From: Limnanthes douglasii subsp. nivea
Lineage: Eukaryota > Streptophyta > Magnoliopsida > Brassicales > Limnanthaceae
Assembly (NCBI GenBank): GCA_036936605.1
Contig: JAUPFV010000001.1
Location: 155,839,187-155,903,186 of the forward strand
DNA length: 64,000 bases
Direction of reading: 5' to 3'
Part shown: positions 23,756-34,998 of the stretch, one piece after another
Numbering within the stretch: position 1 is the first letter of the stretch
How the letters are laid out: every line of letters starts with the position of its first letter
The notes under the pieces: generated by a model
The model's database searches: none
What the model saw: the letters and a program-made list of their open reading frames with translations, nothing else
What the model was told of the DNA's origin: nothing
Position numbers and translations under genes: made by a program

Positions 23756-25695
23756 ATGGTTTCTGCAGCACAGCAGCATGTTGTCAGTAATGTTGTTGGT
23801 GTTATGGGTTTGTTCTAATATCTCTTCCGTCTTTTCATTTGAGTTCATCACTAGCTAGTGGTAGACAACCATTAATTCTTTTTCTGCTTTTATTACAGGG
23901 AATATCATCTCACTCTTCTTGTTCTTGTCTCCTGTGTAAGTTTGATTTCTGTCTTATCTATCTTTCTAACAAAGTCTTTACATTTTCCTTTTAATCAAAC
24001 GCCATTTGAATTTTTTTCATATTTACTGTTTAAAAAGTTTCATGCTTTAGTTATGAATAATGTTGAATCACGCGAGAAAAACATTTATAAAACTGTAAGC
24101 AGCAGATTCGTAACATTTAAAGGATGGGTTTTGAGAAAAATTATAATCTTGAGAGATTTTGGAAATATACATTTTGGTTTGTAATAAATATAAAAGAGAG
24201 ATTTTGGAAATATAAATAATAGTGGAGTAATTTAATTACCTAAAATTCAGTTATAAGGCACCAATTAGGTGTGATGCCAAACCCATATCCATATGATTAA
24301 AGTAAAAAATAACAAAGAAAGGGCTTGACTTTATGTTTTAATTACATACATAACAACAGGCCGACATTTATCGGAATATGGAAAGAAGGTTCGGTAGGGC
24401 AATATTCGCCTGGACCATATCTAGCAACTTTTATCAACTGCATGGTCTGGGTTTTGTACGGTCTTCCGATGATCACACCGGGCAAGACGTTAGTCATTAC
24501 AATCAACGGAGCCGGAACGGCCATCGAGGTCGTTTACATCCTCATGTTTATTATCTACTCCGATAAGAAGAAAAGATTGAAAGTTATAATCGGTGCCGTT
24601 GTTGAGATCGTCTTTGTCTTGCTTGTTGCCATTTTGGTTCTCACTCTTTTGCACACCACCGAAAAAAGATCGTTGGTTGTGGGTGTTATTTGTTGCTTGT
24701 TCAACGTCCTCATGTATGCCTCTCCGCTCGTAGTCATGGTAATAATGTTTTCTATTTACTTATTCCATATATAATTTTTAGTCGATAATAAATTATTTTA
24801 AAAATCCACTAAAAATTTAAAGTTTTTTTTAAATAAGATAACAAATTTGTATAAAACATAAATAAATAGATAAAAAAAATTATAAACATATAAAAATCTA
24901 TAAATACTTTCTCTGTTTGGTAATATATGATTTAAAGTATCTTTAATGGTATTAAGGAAAATAATAATAATTTTTTAAAAATAAAATAATATGTTAGTTT
25001 AATTGATGGAGTTAATAAATTACGTTAAATTTAACTGTTTCATTTGTTGAAAATGGGATAGCCAGCATTTAAAATGAAAACGCCATTTATTTTGGAAAAA
25101 AAAAAATTCTTCCAACAATATTACGAAACAGAGAAAGCAAGTATATATAATATACCTTTTGTATGAAATATTTCTCGAGGTTATTTTAATAATTCCCTTC
25201 ACTGAATTTTATAAGTTTGATTGTTTTTAGTTGAGAATAGGAAGTACTTATTCATGTTTATTAAGTCACTTTCTATTTGGAATATTATTAATTTAATATG
25301 GTTAATGATGCAGAAAATGGTGATTAAAACGAAAAGCGTAGAGTACATGCCCTTCTTTTTATCACTGGCCTCCTTAGCAAATGGTCTGGTTTGGACTATT
25401 TATGCATTTTTCCCTTTGGATCCTTTCATTGCGGTAAGTAGTTTTAGTTTTAGTTTCTGTTTTTGTTTATTCTCGTGTCGGAATGAAATAAAAAATCATT
25501 AATACTTTTATTGTAATTTGAATTTTGTATTTGCAATTGCAGGCACCGAATGGAATTGGTTTACTGTTTAGTTTGGCTCAATTGGCATTATACGCAACTT
25601 ATTATAAATCCACACAGAAAATAATAGCCGACAGAAAAAACGGAGGAGAAGTTGATTTAGCGGAAGTGGTATCTGTTCCCGGAAAGCGACCATGA
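23756..25695 (+). CDS. SWEET sugar transporter, clade II-like (SWEET4/5/7 type)
   Basis: Five coding exons: 23756-23807, 23899-23935, 24360-24738, 25314-25433, 25543-25695. All have GT/AG borders and sum to 741 bases, 246 residues. SWEETs are seven-helix membrane proteins with two MtN3 triple-helix repeats that carry sugars along their gradient across plasma or vacuolar membranes. Visible marks are G18-N19 in helix 1, '[11 protein letters not shown]' (56-66), 'VITINGAG' (75-82) with the pocket Asn79, 'YASPLVVM' (149-156), '[15 protein letters not shown]' (161-175) and 'APNGIG' (197-202) with the second pocket Asn199. The 37-base exon 2 is the SWEET hallmark. Exon 3, at 379 bases, equals the usual third plus fourth exons joined. 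'LHTTEKRSL' and 'YLATFINCM' fit clade II, whose members mostly carry hexoses; the substrate is inferred. It converges with the NLP gene. Confidence 0.93.
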
Positions 25696-26159
25696 ACTAT
25701 TTATATGTGATGCAATCGACGGTCCAAATTTTCCCCATCTATGACCAAATGTTTTGTTATTTTCTAACTTGGAATAATCATTTACTATCACCCCTTTTTC
25801 TTCGTCTATCAATATCATGTACTCTTTTCTTATTTTGTATTCTTTGGAATTTCGGACCAACACTATGATTATGAACTATAACTCCTTTTGTTTATGTCAA
25901 TTTCCTTGGATCCACTTTGAATTTACAATCTTCAGTATGTATTAGAAACTAAACTGTAACAAAATAGCAGGTCAGTACATATCATTGGTTAAAAAATATT
26001 GAATATATATAATCTTACACTGTAATGAAACATTTCTACAATTCAATAGAGCCATTGAATGGTTTCTCTGTTGGTTACCTATTACAAGACCTTTTCACTC
26101 TATACATACAAAAATGGCCCTCTAGAATTTACAAAGAAAAGAGGGTATTTATAGCGGGA
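25696..26159. other. shared 3' intergenic gap between the convergent genes
   Basis: 464 bases between the two stop codons must hold both 3' UTRs and terminators. AT-rich with AATAAT/AATAAA-like words; I cannot assign poly(A) sites with confidence. Confidence 0.5.
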
Positions 26160-29100
26160 TTATGATAATTCTCCTGTACTTTCACATGAGCTGCCCAAAT
26201 TGGCCGTTATGTCGTGAATAGAAAGCCTAACGATGTTGCTACCAGATGATCTTGTAACATCCAAACACTCGTGCAAATCTGTGTCGCAAGCTATCAAAAC
26301 CAACTCATGATCTTCGTCGAGATATTTGATTTCAAAAGTACCCACTTCTAACTTTAATCGTTTGGCCACTTCATCTTTCATATCCATGATGCCGGAACTA
26401 GGTGATATTCTGAACCGGATTATATCTTCTTGGTAGGTTGCCTTGATGGTTATACTCCTGAAAACTTGGTTAGCTGTTACACAAGGGACTAGTGCTGTAT
26501 TAGCCAATGATTCAATTTGAGGCATAGAATTAAACATTGGATGCATCCAACTTAATTCTGCAAATCTCTCGTCTATAACAGCATCTGTAACTGACGGGCA
26601 GAGATTGCTTAAATCTTTACAACTCCCAGCATCTTCTACAAGCATACCTCGGAACGGTTCTTGCATTGCCGTTGTCGTTCGAGAAGTGGGAACCGAGAAT
26701 GTAGCAACAGGCACTGGGGGTGAAGTTCCGTTAGAAGGGATATTGAAAGTAACATGTGCATCTTTTACGAGTTCGTTGGTAGGGCTACCGTCACAAGATC
26801 CATGAGAAGTTGGTGTCCCAGCACTCTCTTCCCTAGACCCACTTCCAGTTCTCAACCCGCCGCGATCTCTGCTTACCTCTGGTGAACCATTTTGCTCGTG
26901 AGGTATATGATTTTGAGCTTGTGCGTCACTTCCTGGTGATCTAGAGTGAGGGGAAATATGCTTTTGACCGTGATTTTCTGAGCTTGGTGAGTTTAGTTGA
27001 TTCCCATGGTTCAGATTGGATGGCCAGGAAATGGAGCCAACAGCAACTGGAAGTGGACTTGAAGTGAGAGAAGTTATATCTATAGCTCCGTCACCTCCTT
27101 GAACAGATTCGATAACACGCTTTAGCTTACTGAGGGATCGATTCACCTTGTTGATCTTGCGGGAGGGCCACCGCGAGATCCCGTGTTGCCTGCAGATACG
27201 CTTCATTGTCGTGGGGCAAACTGGAAAAAAAGAAAAAAAAAATCATTCAACAATTCGTTACTATTTCGACCGTAAAACACATTCTCATAGGAGATTCCCT
27301 AGTGAATTGGTTCCAGCTACTATGACTTTTGCATGATACCTATACTATCTAGCAAAAAAGCTTGGACAACCAGATCATTGCGATCATGTACCATATGTAC
27401 GGAGAAAAACACTAAACCTCTAAACAGCCAGACATAAAATTAGAGTCAGGGTTTGGAATAAGCTGGTTTGGGTAAAAGTTAAGTTGATGAACCGATAAAG
27501 TTGGAGCTAATCCACCAGACCAAGGTTTGAGTTGCAAAATCGAAGTTTGGCCTTGTAACATGACTGTAACCCCTGACATGGTTGAGCAAAACCCAAATTG
27601 ACTTGCAAACCTGAAAGCATCACATGAACCTATACAAGAACTGACCCATAATAGCTACCCGCAATCTTAATGTTGCATAGTTTATGCATTCATGGGCTAT
27701 ACAGGTTCACAAGTCCCCGGTAAATTTGGTATATATAGGTCAGGTAAAATTAAGTAGTTAGAAATTAGTATAAACACTTAATTAGCCCATAACATATCCT
27801 AGCTCATGTTCTTTCCACCCCTAATATTGACACTCGAGTCTGGTCTGATTCAGCTGAATCAGGTCCGAATAAACAATTGAATATTAGCATAAATACTTGT
27901 TTAACCCCAGATCCATTTTTTAGACCCCTCTCTGCATCCTACTTTACCAAAACTTTGTTCAGCTTTCTGATGCAGACAGTAGTAAATATCTCAAGAACAT
28001 AAACTAAATGCAAAGCAAATAACACGAAAAGTAAAAGTATACCACCAAGGCTCTTTGCAGCATCTTTGAGGCTCCCAGAAAAATATTGTTGGAGAACATC
28101 TAGACGAATTGTCTTCTCCGTCTTTCCACGTTTTCTTTCTGATGTCTTTCGTGTTTCTTTGAGCTCTGGTAAAGATGGAAGAGGACAGCTTTTACCGACA
28201 TTAACCACATTTCTTTTGTCATCTATAGGAATCGAATCCAATATTAACTCTCTGCTTCTTAGCAAAGTAACTGCTCGAGGTGGTGATTTTATAGAATGGT
28301 GTATTCTGATAGGTTCGAACGTCGAGTAAACTTTTCCGTCTGAAGAAGCTTGAATAAATTCAATCGATCCTTCCTCTTCACCGAGTTCACTACCAGAGGC
28401 TAAATTGAAGCTCTGAAAATGCTCCTTCATTGTCCCCAATAAGGATCCCAATAAAGTATCTTGTTCATTCTTATCTGTGATTGCAGGAGGTAGAAAAAAC
28501 TCGAGAATATAGTCATCCTCGCCTGTTTGACTGCTTTGCAAGCAAATTGCAAAACAGCCTGTTAAATTGAACATGCGTGCATAGTGCACCAAAGGGTACT
28601 CATTCTTGCCAAACTGTGTAATATCTCTGCAAAAGCTCGCATTCTGTGACAAAAATGCCCTCCCCGCTACACCCTGACCTTTTTGTAGATGATGTTCAAC
28701 ACAAGCCTCTCTGAAACCCCAAATGGGGGCATCCACGACGTAGAACGCAGCGTCAGTTGTTGACATGCAGACTTGTCCCATGCAGCTCCCATCGAAACTC
28801 ATGCAGCTCTTCTTCACACCACCGCCGTTGGCCAAAACACTGCGATGCCTGCATGGAACCCATGTTTGAGCCAATGGCAATTTGTGAGTTTCGCATACAA
28901 CTGTTAGTATTTCCAGTATCTCGGCTAGTGCATTTTGGCGACTCTCGTTGCAAATCTGAGTAAAAAGAAATAAACATTTCAATGAGAAGAAAGGAGGAAG
29001 AATTGAGGGAGCAACATTGTAATATTTTTGGTTTTTGAAAGTGTACAAGAACTTCAGTACTTTTTACTCAAAACTCACCTGCGTGCTCTGATGGTCCAAA

Positions 29101-30883
29101 ATTTCTGAACTTTCCAGATTTACAGCCTGCAAAAAGACCAAAAAATTGTGATATGGAATCTAAAAACACTTGGATAATTTGTTAAATATGAAGTTTTATG
29201 CCTTATTTGTCAGGTGTGCATAAAAAGTAAAAAAAAAAAACCTAAACTGTTGCTAGATATGCATGCTCTATTCTGCCAAAATCGAGTTAGAATATAAATT
29301 CTGATGTTGGACAAGCAGCTGCATTTTAAAAAAAATGAATAATGGAACTCCAAAAGCTTGGTGGAATACATACAATTTCTCTTTTTAAATATTTAAAATT
29401 TGTAGATACTAAAACAAGTGTTCCTTTGATGAGAAATAAACTTAAATGTTTCTCATTTACGATGGAAACAGAAAACGTCTTATCTTATGATAATAAAAAC
29501 CAACTAATGCGCACATAAAAAAAAAAGGAATAAACCCAACCTTGAGTGCTTTGCAGACTCTATCCACTTCAGATGCATAGTTAATTTTCTGTGATGTCAT
29601 AATGAGCTCAACCACACCAACACAAGAATGCAGTGAAGGCTCAAATACTGGCAAAGCCAAGGTTCCCCGGACATTGTAGTGCAGCGCGTGATCAAGCCGT
29701 GAAAATTCCCGGCTGGAATAATACTGCACATCCGGGGTCCACTCAGGCAACTTCTGCCGGAAAACACGGCCAGGAAGTCCCAGTTCTCCTTCAGTCTCAC
29801 CGTCCACAGAAAAGACATACATAGCAGACACCATCCTGTATTGGTTAAGCCCACTACTGCGTGGATCAAGAACAAAGGGCTGCCCGGAAGTTGTGAGTAC
29901 ATACCGATCCCATTTTCTCACTGGCGCCCACACTTGCGCAAGAACATGTTGTTCGGTGGATTCTTTGAAGTATCTAAGTGCTTGTGACATTTTCTCCTTA
30001 ATCAAACAATGGCCATCTGAGTAATCTACTGGGATTAAACCCGAAAAGGGAGAAGGAAACCTCCTAGCATCAGCACTTTCAGTTGTTGTTTCAGCCACCG
30101 AACTGGGAGTACCTGAATTTGACGTGAAATACTAAACTTAAGAACAGAGCCTATGCACGGAACAATTATAAACTACCAACAGCAAATTATAAACAGCAAT
30201 CAATAGTGCAAATGATGACATGTATGAACTCAATTATATGTTTAAATCCAAAGATAGAAAGAATTTAAACTTGTAACTATTCAGACATAATATTTACAGC
30301 AATTCAGACATACACTAATAAACAGACACACACATGTATATAAGCACCATATTATAGACGTAATTTTAGCTAGTTAAACGAATGAAGATTTCAATTTAAA
30401 TGATAAACCGAGCATAACTGTTTTATTGTCTTAACCCGACAAATCAAATCAACCATAAGCCGAAAACGAAATTAGCAAGAAATCATTTCACGGAAACATA
30501 TAAATCTTCAATATTCAACAGCTTGCCACACAAATTTGGAACAAAACGGAACGGAAAAAAATGAGTAAGATAACGGTGGACTGACATGCGACAATTAAAG
30601 GATAATCCGCGAGGCGAAACGGAGTAGCTACGGCGGCTGAACTAAGTTTATCGTCATCAGTTAGAGCGCCAGCTGGTGCGGTGGCGGCGGAAAGGGTGTC
30701 GGAAAAAGTCCAAAGAGGAGAAGAGGGCTGCTCAGTTGAGGAAACAAGAAAAGGAGAGACAGAGCTGGATATGAATGGCAAATGATCCAACGTCCATGAG
30801 TTATAGAGATCTAGATCGTCCAAGTCCATGAGTTGCTGCTCTACCTTTGACTTAGGTCTGTTATCTTTCTCAGGGTCGCACAT
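26160..30883 (-). CDS. NIN-like protein, NLP6/NLP7 type nitrate-responsive transcription factor
   Basis: Five coding exons on the - strand: 30883-30586, about 30112-29541, 29126-29079, 28955-28043, 27220-26160. They give about 963 residues, as long as Arabidopsis NLP7. The start 'MCDPEKDN' and 'MDLDDLDL' match the NLP6/7 N-terminus, and 30883 is the first in-frame ATG. The N-terminal GAF-like regulatory half covers about 142-430 ('QALRYFKESTEQHVLAQVWA', 'LGLPGRVFRQKLPEWTP', 'QGVAGRAFL'). The RWP-RK DNA-binding domain is at 586-647 ('RGKTEKTIRLDVLQQYF', 'RWPSRK' at 627-632) and is split by intron 4. The PB1 dimerisation domain is at 866-947, with a lysine strand and acidic OPCA loop. In the family, nitrate acts through the N-terminal half and triggers nuclear retention and nitrate-response genes. 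No break was seen. Confidence 0.93.
27221..28042 (-). other. NLP intron 4, 822 bp, with possible inserted DNA
   Basis: The longest NLP intron besides its ordinary borders contains a segment (about 27440-27840) richer in G and C than the other introns, with GGTTTGG and CAACCC-type words. It may be an old short insertion. No TIR or target duplication was recognised. Confidence 0.4.
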
Positions 30884-31042
30884 TATAAGCCTTCTTCTTC
30901 TTCTGCTGCGGTTGAATCTTGGGTTTGTCTCCGATTTAGAGGATTCTAGAAAGAAAAAGGGATTGGAATTGGAGGATGACAATGAAGATGAGGTTGAATC
31001 AGAGAGAATGGTGGTGGTGATGATTTTATCATTTGTAATAAA

Positions 31043-31058
31043 TTATTATATATAATAT
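31043..31058 (-). promoter_or_regulatory. probable TATA element of the NLP gene
   Basis: The - strand reads ATTATATATAATAA about 165 bases before the first ATG. The leader between would be rich in CT and CAC repeats. Confidence 0.45.
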
Positions 31059-31449
31059 GGTGAATGGTGATGGACCGAGATGGTGGTAACGAAAAACAAT
31101 ACAACTAGTTGCTTCAGGTTTCTTTGGATAAAATATGGACTCCACTTGAGAATCAATTGTGTGTATCGTATTACCATCATAACCATTCTGTCATTTTCCT
31201 TATGTCATTTTTGTCTTCTTCTTAATCCACTCTTTTGATGATGTTTCATTAATCATATTATTAGTCGTAATCATGTTTTTTCCTATATCAATAATAAAAC
31301 ACACATTAACGTACTAATCTTTATTTAAATATGTGGGTAGAAAACGAATGAATTAAATCTGCAAACCTATCACCACCAACAAACGCTTAGAAACTTTTTT
31401 ATCTTTGATCTAATAAATTTTAAAATTGTTTTTACGATTATCAAAAAAC

Positions 31450-31587
31450 TATATATATATATATATATAGTCTTATTCAATTTTCTATAATTATTGTTTA
31501 TACTATTTTTTTTTAATTAAAGAAAACTTTCTCCAATTTTCTATAATTATTGTTAATACTATTTTTTTTAATTAAAGAAAACTTTCT
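31450..31587. repeat. (AT)n tract followed by a 56-bp tandem duplication
   Basis: 31450-31469 is AT alternation. Two copies of a 56-base unit follow (31478 and 31534) with 'CAATTTTCTATAATTATTGT' and 'TTAATTAAAGAAAACTTTCT' almost unchanged. Confidence 0.85.
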
Positions 31588-31959
31588 ATTGACTAGAGGG
31601 TTTCTACAAAGTTAGTATTAGGTAGAAATTACAAAAGCACCAGATACACAAAGAAAATGCTAATTGAAAATAAGAAATTTTCAATTGAAATCCAGAAACC
31701 AAGAGACGCTGGAGAAGAAGTTAAGATGGGATGAGTTTTCAATACGATTTGAAGCTAAGGAATTTAATAGGAGATGCATATGATATGCTCGAAGGAATGA
31801 CTGATTCTGTTCGAAGGAATGACTCAAGCTTCATAAGGAGCTGCAGAATTCGAGTAAATTCATCGTTAGAGATTTGTTTCTTTTGGCTGATTGGATAGAC
31901 CATTCATGGTGCATATTTTTAAATTAGAATAGGATTCTGGGCTGCAATTTGGGTGTGAT

Positions 31960-34543
31960 CAAGGTTAGATGTCGGTCCGTAGTTGCGACCTGAGTTATGT
32001 TGTTGAGATGTGGTGCATTGATGATGCGATCAAGATGGTGATACTGCGGCCAAGACTAACAGGTATGATGATACCATCAGGTCAGCTTATGCTGCATTCT
32101 GGACCTGCAATATTGCTGCAACTGTCTGGTATGCGTTCAACTGCAGGTAGCGTCATGTTGTTGTTAGGTACCAAGCTACTTCTTGGCCCTGAGTTATGGC
32201 TGCGATCAAGTCCAAGAACTAGACTGTGATTAAGTACTATACAGTTAGGTCTAACGTCATTGATTTTATCTTCAGGCTTCCTGATGGGTCGACCTTTGGT
32301 GATATCTTTGTTGTTGCGATCAGGTAAGCTGATTGCATGTTACGCCATGTTGCTATCATCAGTTCTCCGTTTACAATTACGATTAGCTACCCAGTTGCCT
32401 CTAGTACCTGCATGACTAGCAGTCATGTTTTTGTCGTGATCAGGTACTAATCCAAGACATGCTACGATCAGGAACGCTATTTGCAGATGATGTCATGCTA
32501 CTATCAGGAACCAGTCAACTCGAGGATCCATGCTATTATATGTAGGTAACCAGTTTCTACGATTTGCAGGAATGCCAATCTTGATGGACATGAGGCTTGA
32601 AGAGCAATAACTTCAACACCATTTAAGTGAGACGAGCAACTAATCTAGGTAATCTAACTCCGATTCATTTCAAATTGCACACAAGCGAAGTTGTAAACTT
32701 GATAAATTGCAGGAAAATTTTAGTGATTCCATTCGAATACCAGCTCTAATTTGACAAAGGGCCTAGAAGACCTCAACAAGACAAATCCAAGCATATTCTG
32801 GTAATCTTCATCTGCCAACTTTATGGGCATCAGTCTTGAATAACACAGCTACAACACCCCTCAAGTGAGTCGAGCTGCTAATTTAACTCTGATTTTTTTC
32901 GAATTACACAATTTAATCTGTAAACTTGATAAAAGTCTAGAAAATTTCCTACTAAGTGATAAGAGAACTAGTGGTGATTTTGTTTATATAAATCTTAAAA
33001 TCAAAACAGAGAGATGACACTTGATTTATGAAGTCTAGGAATGAACTTGTCATTTAGAGGAGCCAATTAGATATTGGTTGATCGTTTGAAGTGTATGACC
33101 TTAGTTGTGTTTAATCATTTTGGTGGTTTTAACTTTACTTTTTTTTTCTGCTCAGAAGCTTACCAATAGCTTTGATTTCTTGTCTAGTGGCAGGAGGATT
33201 TATGGGGAGGCTTCCAAATTTATTGAGTTTTGGAGACGTGTGGATTGTTTCCTGGGCTGTGAGTTGGTTTTCAGAATGTTTACTTTGACTGTATTGTATA
33301 CCCTCAATTATTTCTTCTTCATTGGTGGATTTAAAGTCTTGATTTTAGAGATTTTGATGAGTAGAATCTGAGTCATGAGGTTTGAAATCAGTCTTAGAGT
33401 AAGAGTTACTCTAAATAAGCAGATCTCCATTATTTTTACTTTACTTATCAATGTCAGTGTTGTTAATCTTTCTTGATTCAGTATTCTGTTAAGTATCAAT
33501 CGCTGTTGATTTGAGTGTATGTTGTTGTTTGATATTACTTTTGAGATTCTTCGTGGTCAATTCAACAAAACTGATATCATTTGAACACTTGATTGATTCA
33601 TTCATTTGTTGATCATTTTCATGTTTCTTCTTGCATGAATCTTGGTTGTGTCCCAAATGAAAGCAGTGCTGACAATAGCTAAGAGTGTCTTTATAAGTGA
33701 TCATTAACCAACATTTAGATTGTGTCAGGCGCCTCTTTTTCCACCTATCGGCGTTGCCGCTTGTGAGTTTGATGATTCTTCTGAATAAGAAGACCGCCCT
33801 TCCACCTCAACTAAAACCCTATCAAATATTATGTTAAAGCTTGCTTGAAGCATCCAATTCCACCATAGCAAAGCAAGTATTGTAGTAGGCACGATTTTTG
33901 TCAGGAACTCTGATTTGTATAGGTTGTCCAATAGTAGCTACTATAGTATGGATTATATTATTGTTGTAGAAGTATTCTGGTATTTGTTCAATCTTTATCC
34001 AAACCAAAGTTATTGAGCTTTTTTTTCCAGGATTGAAGTCAGCACTCCACTTAAAAAGTCTCATGGATTTGTCACTCATAGACTATATACTTTTTGACCA
34101 AATTTTATAGATTAATTAAGATCAAACTCTAGCAGTACATGTCTTGAGTCCCATATTTCAGTACTATAGTTTCCTGAGAGAGTCAGAGAGTTCAAGAATT
34201 GATCAAGAACCTTTTTCTTTGGTATACCTTGGGTGAATTCACCAATTATGGTGGATTTGGCATAACGAGATAGTCTATCTTTGTCTTCTTGAAAGAATTG
34301 GATCGATATATGATCCGATTTTTGGTCTACTTTGATTGGTTTACAGTTTGCTCGCTGTCTGTTGTTCTTTAGTGCATCAGCATAGGATGGATGGTTAGTT
34401 GCAGTGATGTCATTTATATGCATGGTTGCAGCATACTGGTTTTGATCTTGGGTGGTTTTTGCAGGCTGGATATCAGGGAAGTCAGCATAATAGAATGCTG
34501 GATTTTTATAAGTAACCACTCTAGAAGCTTTGGATCCTGGCAT
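31960..34543 (-). pseudogene. LINE ORF1 (DUF4283 and CCHC knuckle) without ORF2
   Basis: It starts at 34543 ('MPGSKASRVVTYKNPAF'). 34300-33834 is the DUF4283 region: 'SIQFFQEDKDRLSRYAKSTI', 'LRLFKWSADFNPGKKSSIT'-like and 'LVWIKIEQIPEYFY'. 33674-33633 is the knuckle 'YCQHCFHLGHNQDSCKKK' (CxxCxxxxHxxxxC). From 33490 to 31960 a broken, Pro/Asp/Ser-rich tail repeats 'VPD..M' words. ORF1 binds LINE RNA in L1-type elements. No endonuclease or RT follows. Frames shift near 34090 and 33720. Confidence 0.75.
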
Positions 34544-34698
34544 TGAAAGGAAATGGAAGGAGATGAAGAGAGATTAAGGATTAGAGATGCATTTGGAGAA
34601 GATCATTCTTAATATTTCTTGGAGAGAAAACGTTTCCCAAGATCAGGTAGCGAAAGAAGATCAATTATTGTTTATAATATTCTTACAATAGTTTTATA

Positions 34699-34998
34699 TT
34701 ATTTTGTTATTTTTGTTAGTTGTGTTAGGTAAGAAAAAATATCCAAATTGAAAAGCAATACATCGAACCGATTTTTGCCAAGTATTTTAGTAAAAATGTT
34801 TATCAATTGAGCATGATTGAAGATATGAGAAGCTGTAATCAAGTCATGTCCGTACTCATCTCGTAAAAAATGACAATCAACCTCGATGTGCTTGGTACGT
34901 TTGTTAAACACGGGGTTGGCGATAATATGAAATGTTGTAGTGTTGTCGCAATAAACTTGTATAGGATCTTTAGTGATCCTTAAAAGATAAAAAAACAT
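34699..34998 (-). pseudogene. copia RNase H, C-terminal part
   Basis: 'IQVYCDNTTTFHIIANPVF' and 'KRTKHIEVDCHFLRDEY' are the strongly conserved end of copia RNase H (usual 'CDN.SA...A.NPVFHERTKHIEIDCHF.R'). The catalytic aspartate of 'YCDN' is present. The frame is open for 99 codons to a natural-looking end. Confidence 0.85.

Noticed and set aside
23549..23818. 89-codon open frame over the SWEET leader and exon 1
   Set aside because: It shares the exon 1 frame only by chance; the upstream part is CT-rich leader, and the SWEET ATG at 23756 gives the conserved N-terminus.
24342..24737. Antisense frames opposite SWEET exon 3
   Set aside because: They are shadows of the strongly constrained coding strand and have no motif of their own.
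27440..27840. SINE or tRNA-derived insertion in NLP intron 4
   Set aside because: No A-box/B-box pair and no target duplication could be read.
30883..30982. Upstream start for NLP at 30982
   Set aside because: The codon there is TTG, not ATG, and the family N-terminus begins at 30883.
31969..32229. 86-codon + strand frame ('MSVRSCDLSY...')
   Set aside because: It is antisense to the LINE ORF1 tail, whose - strand frame continues a recognisable protein.
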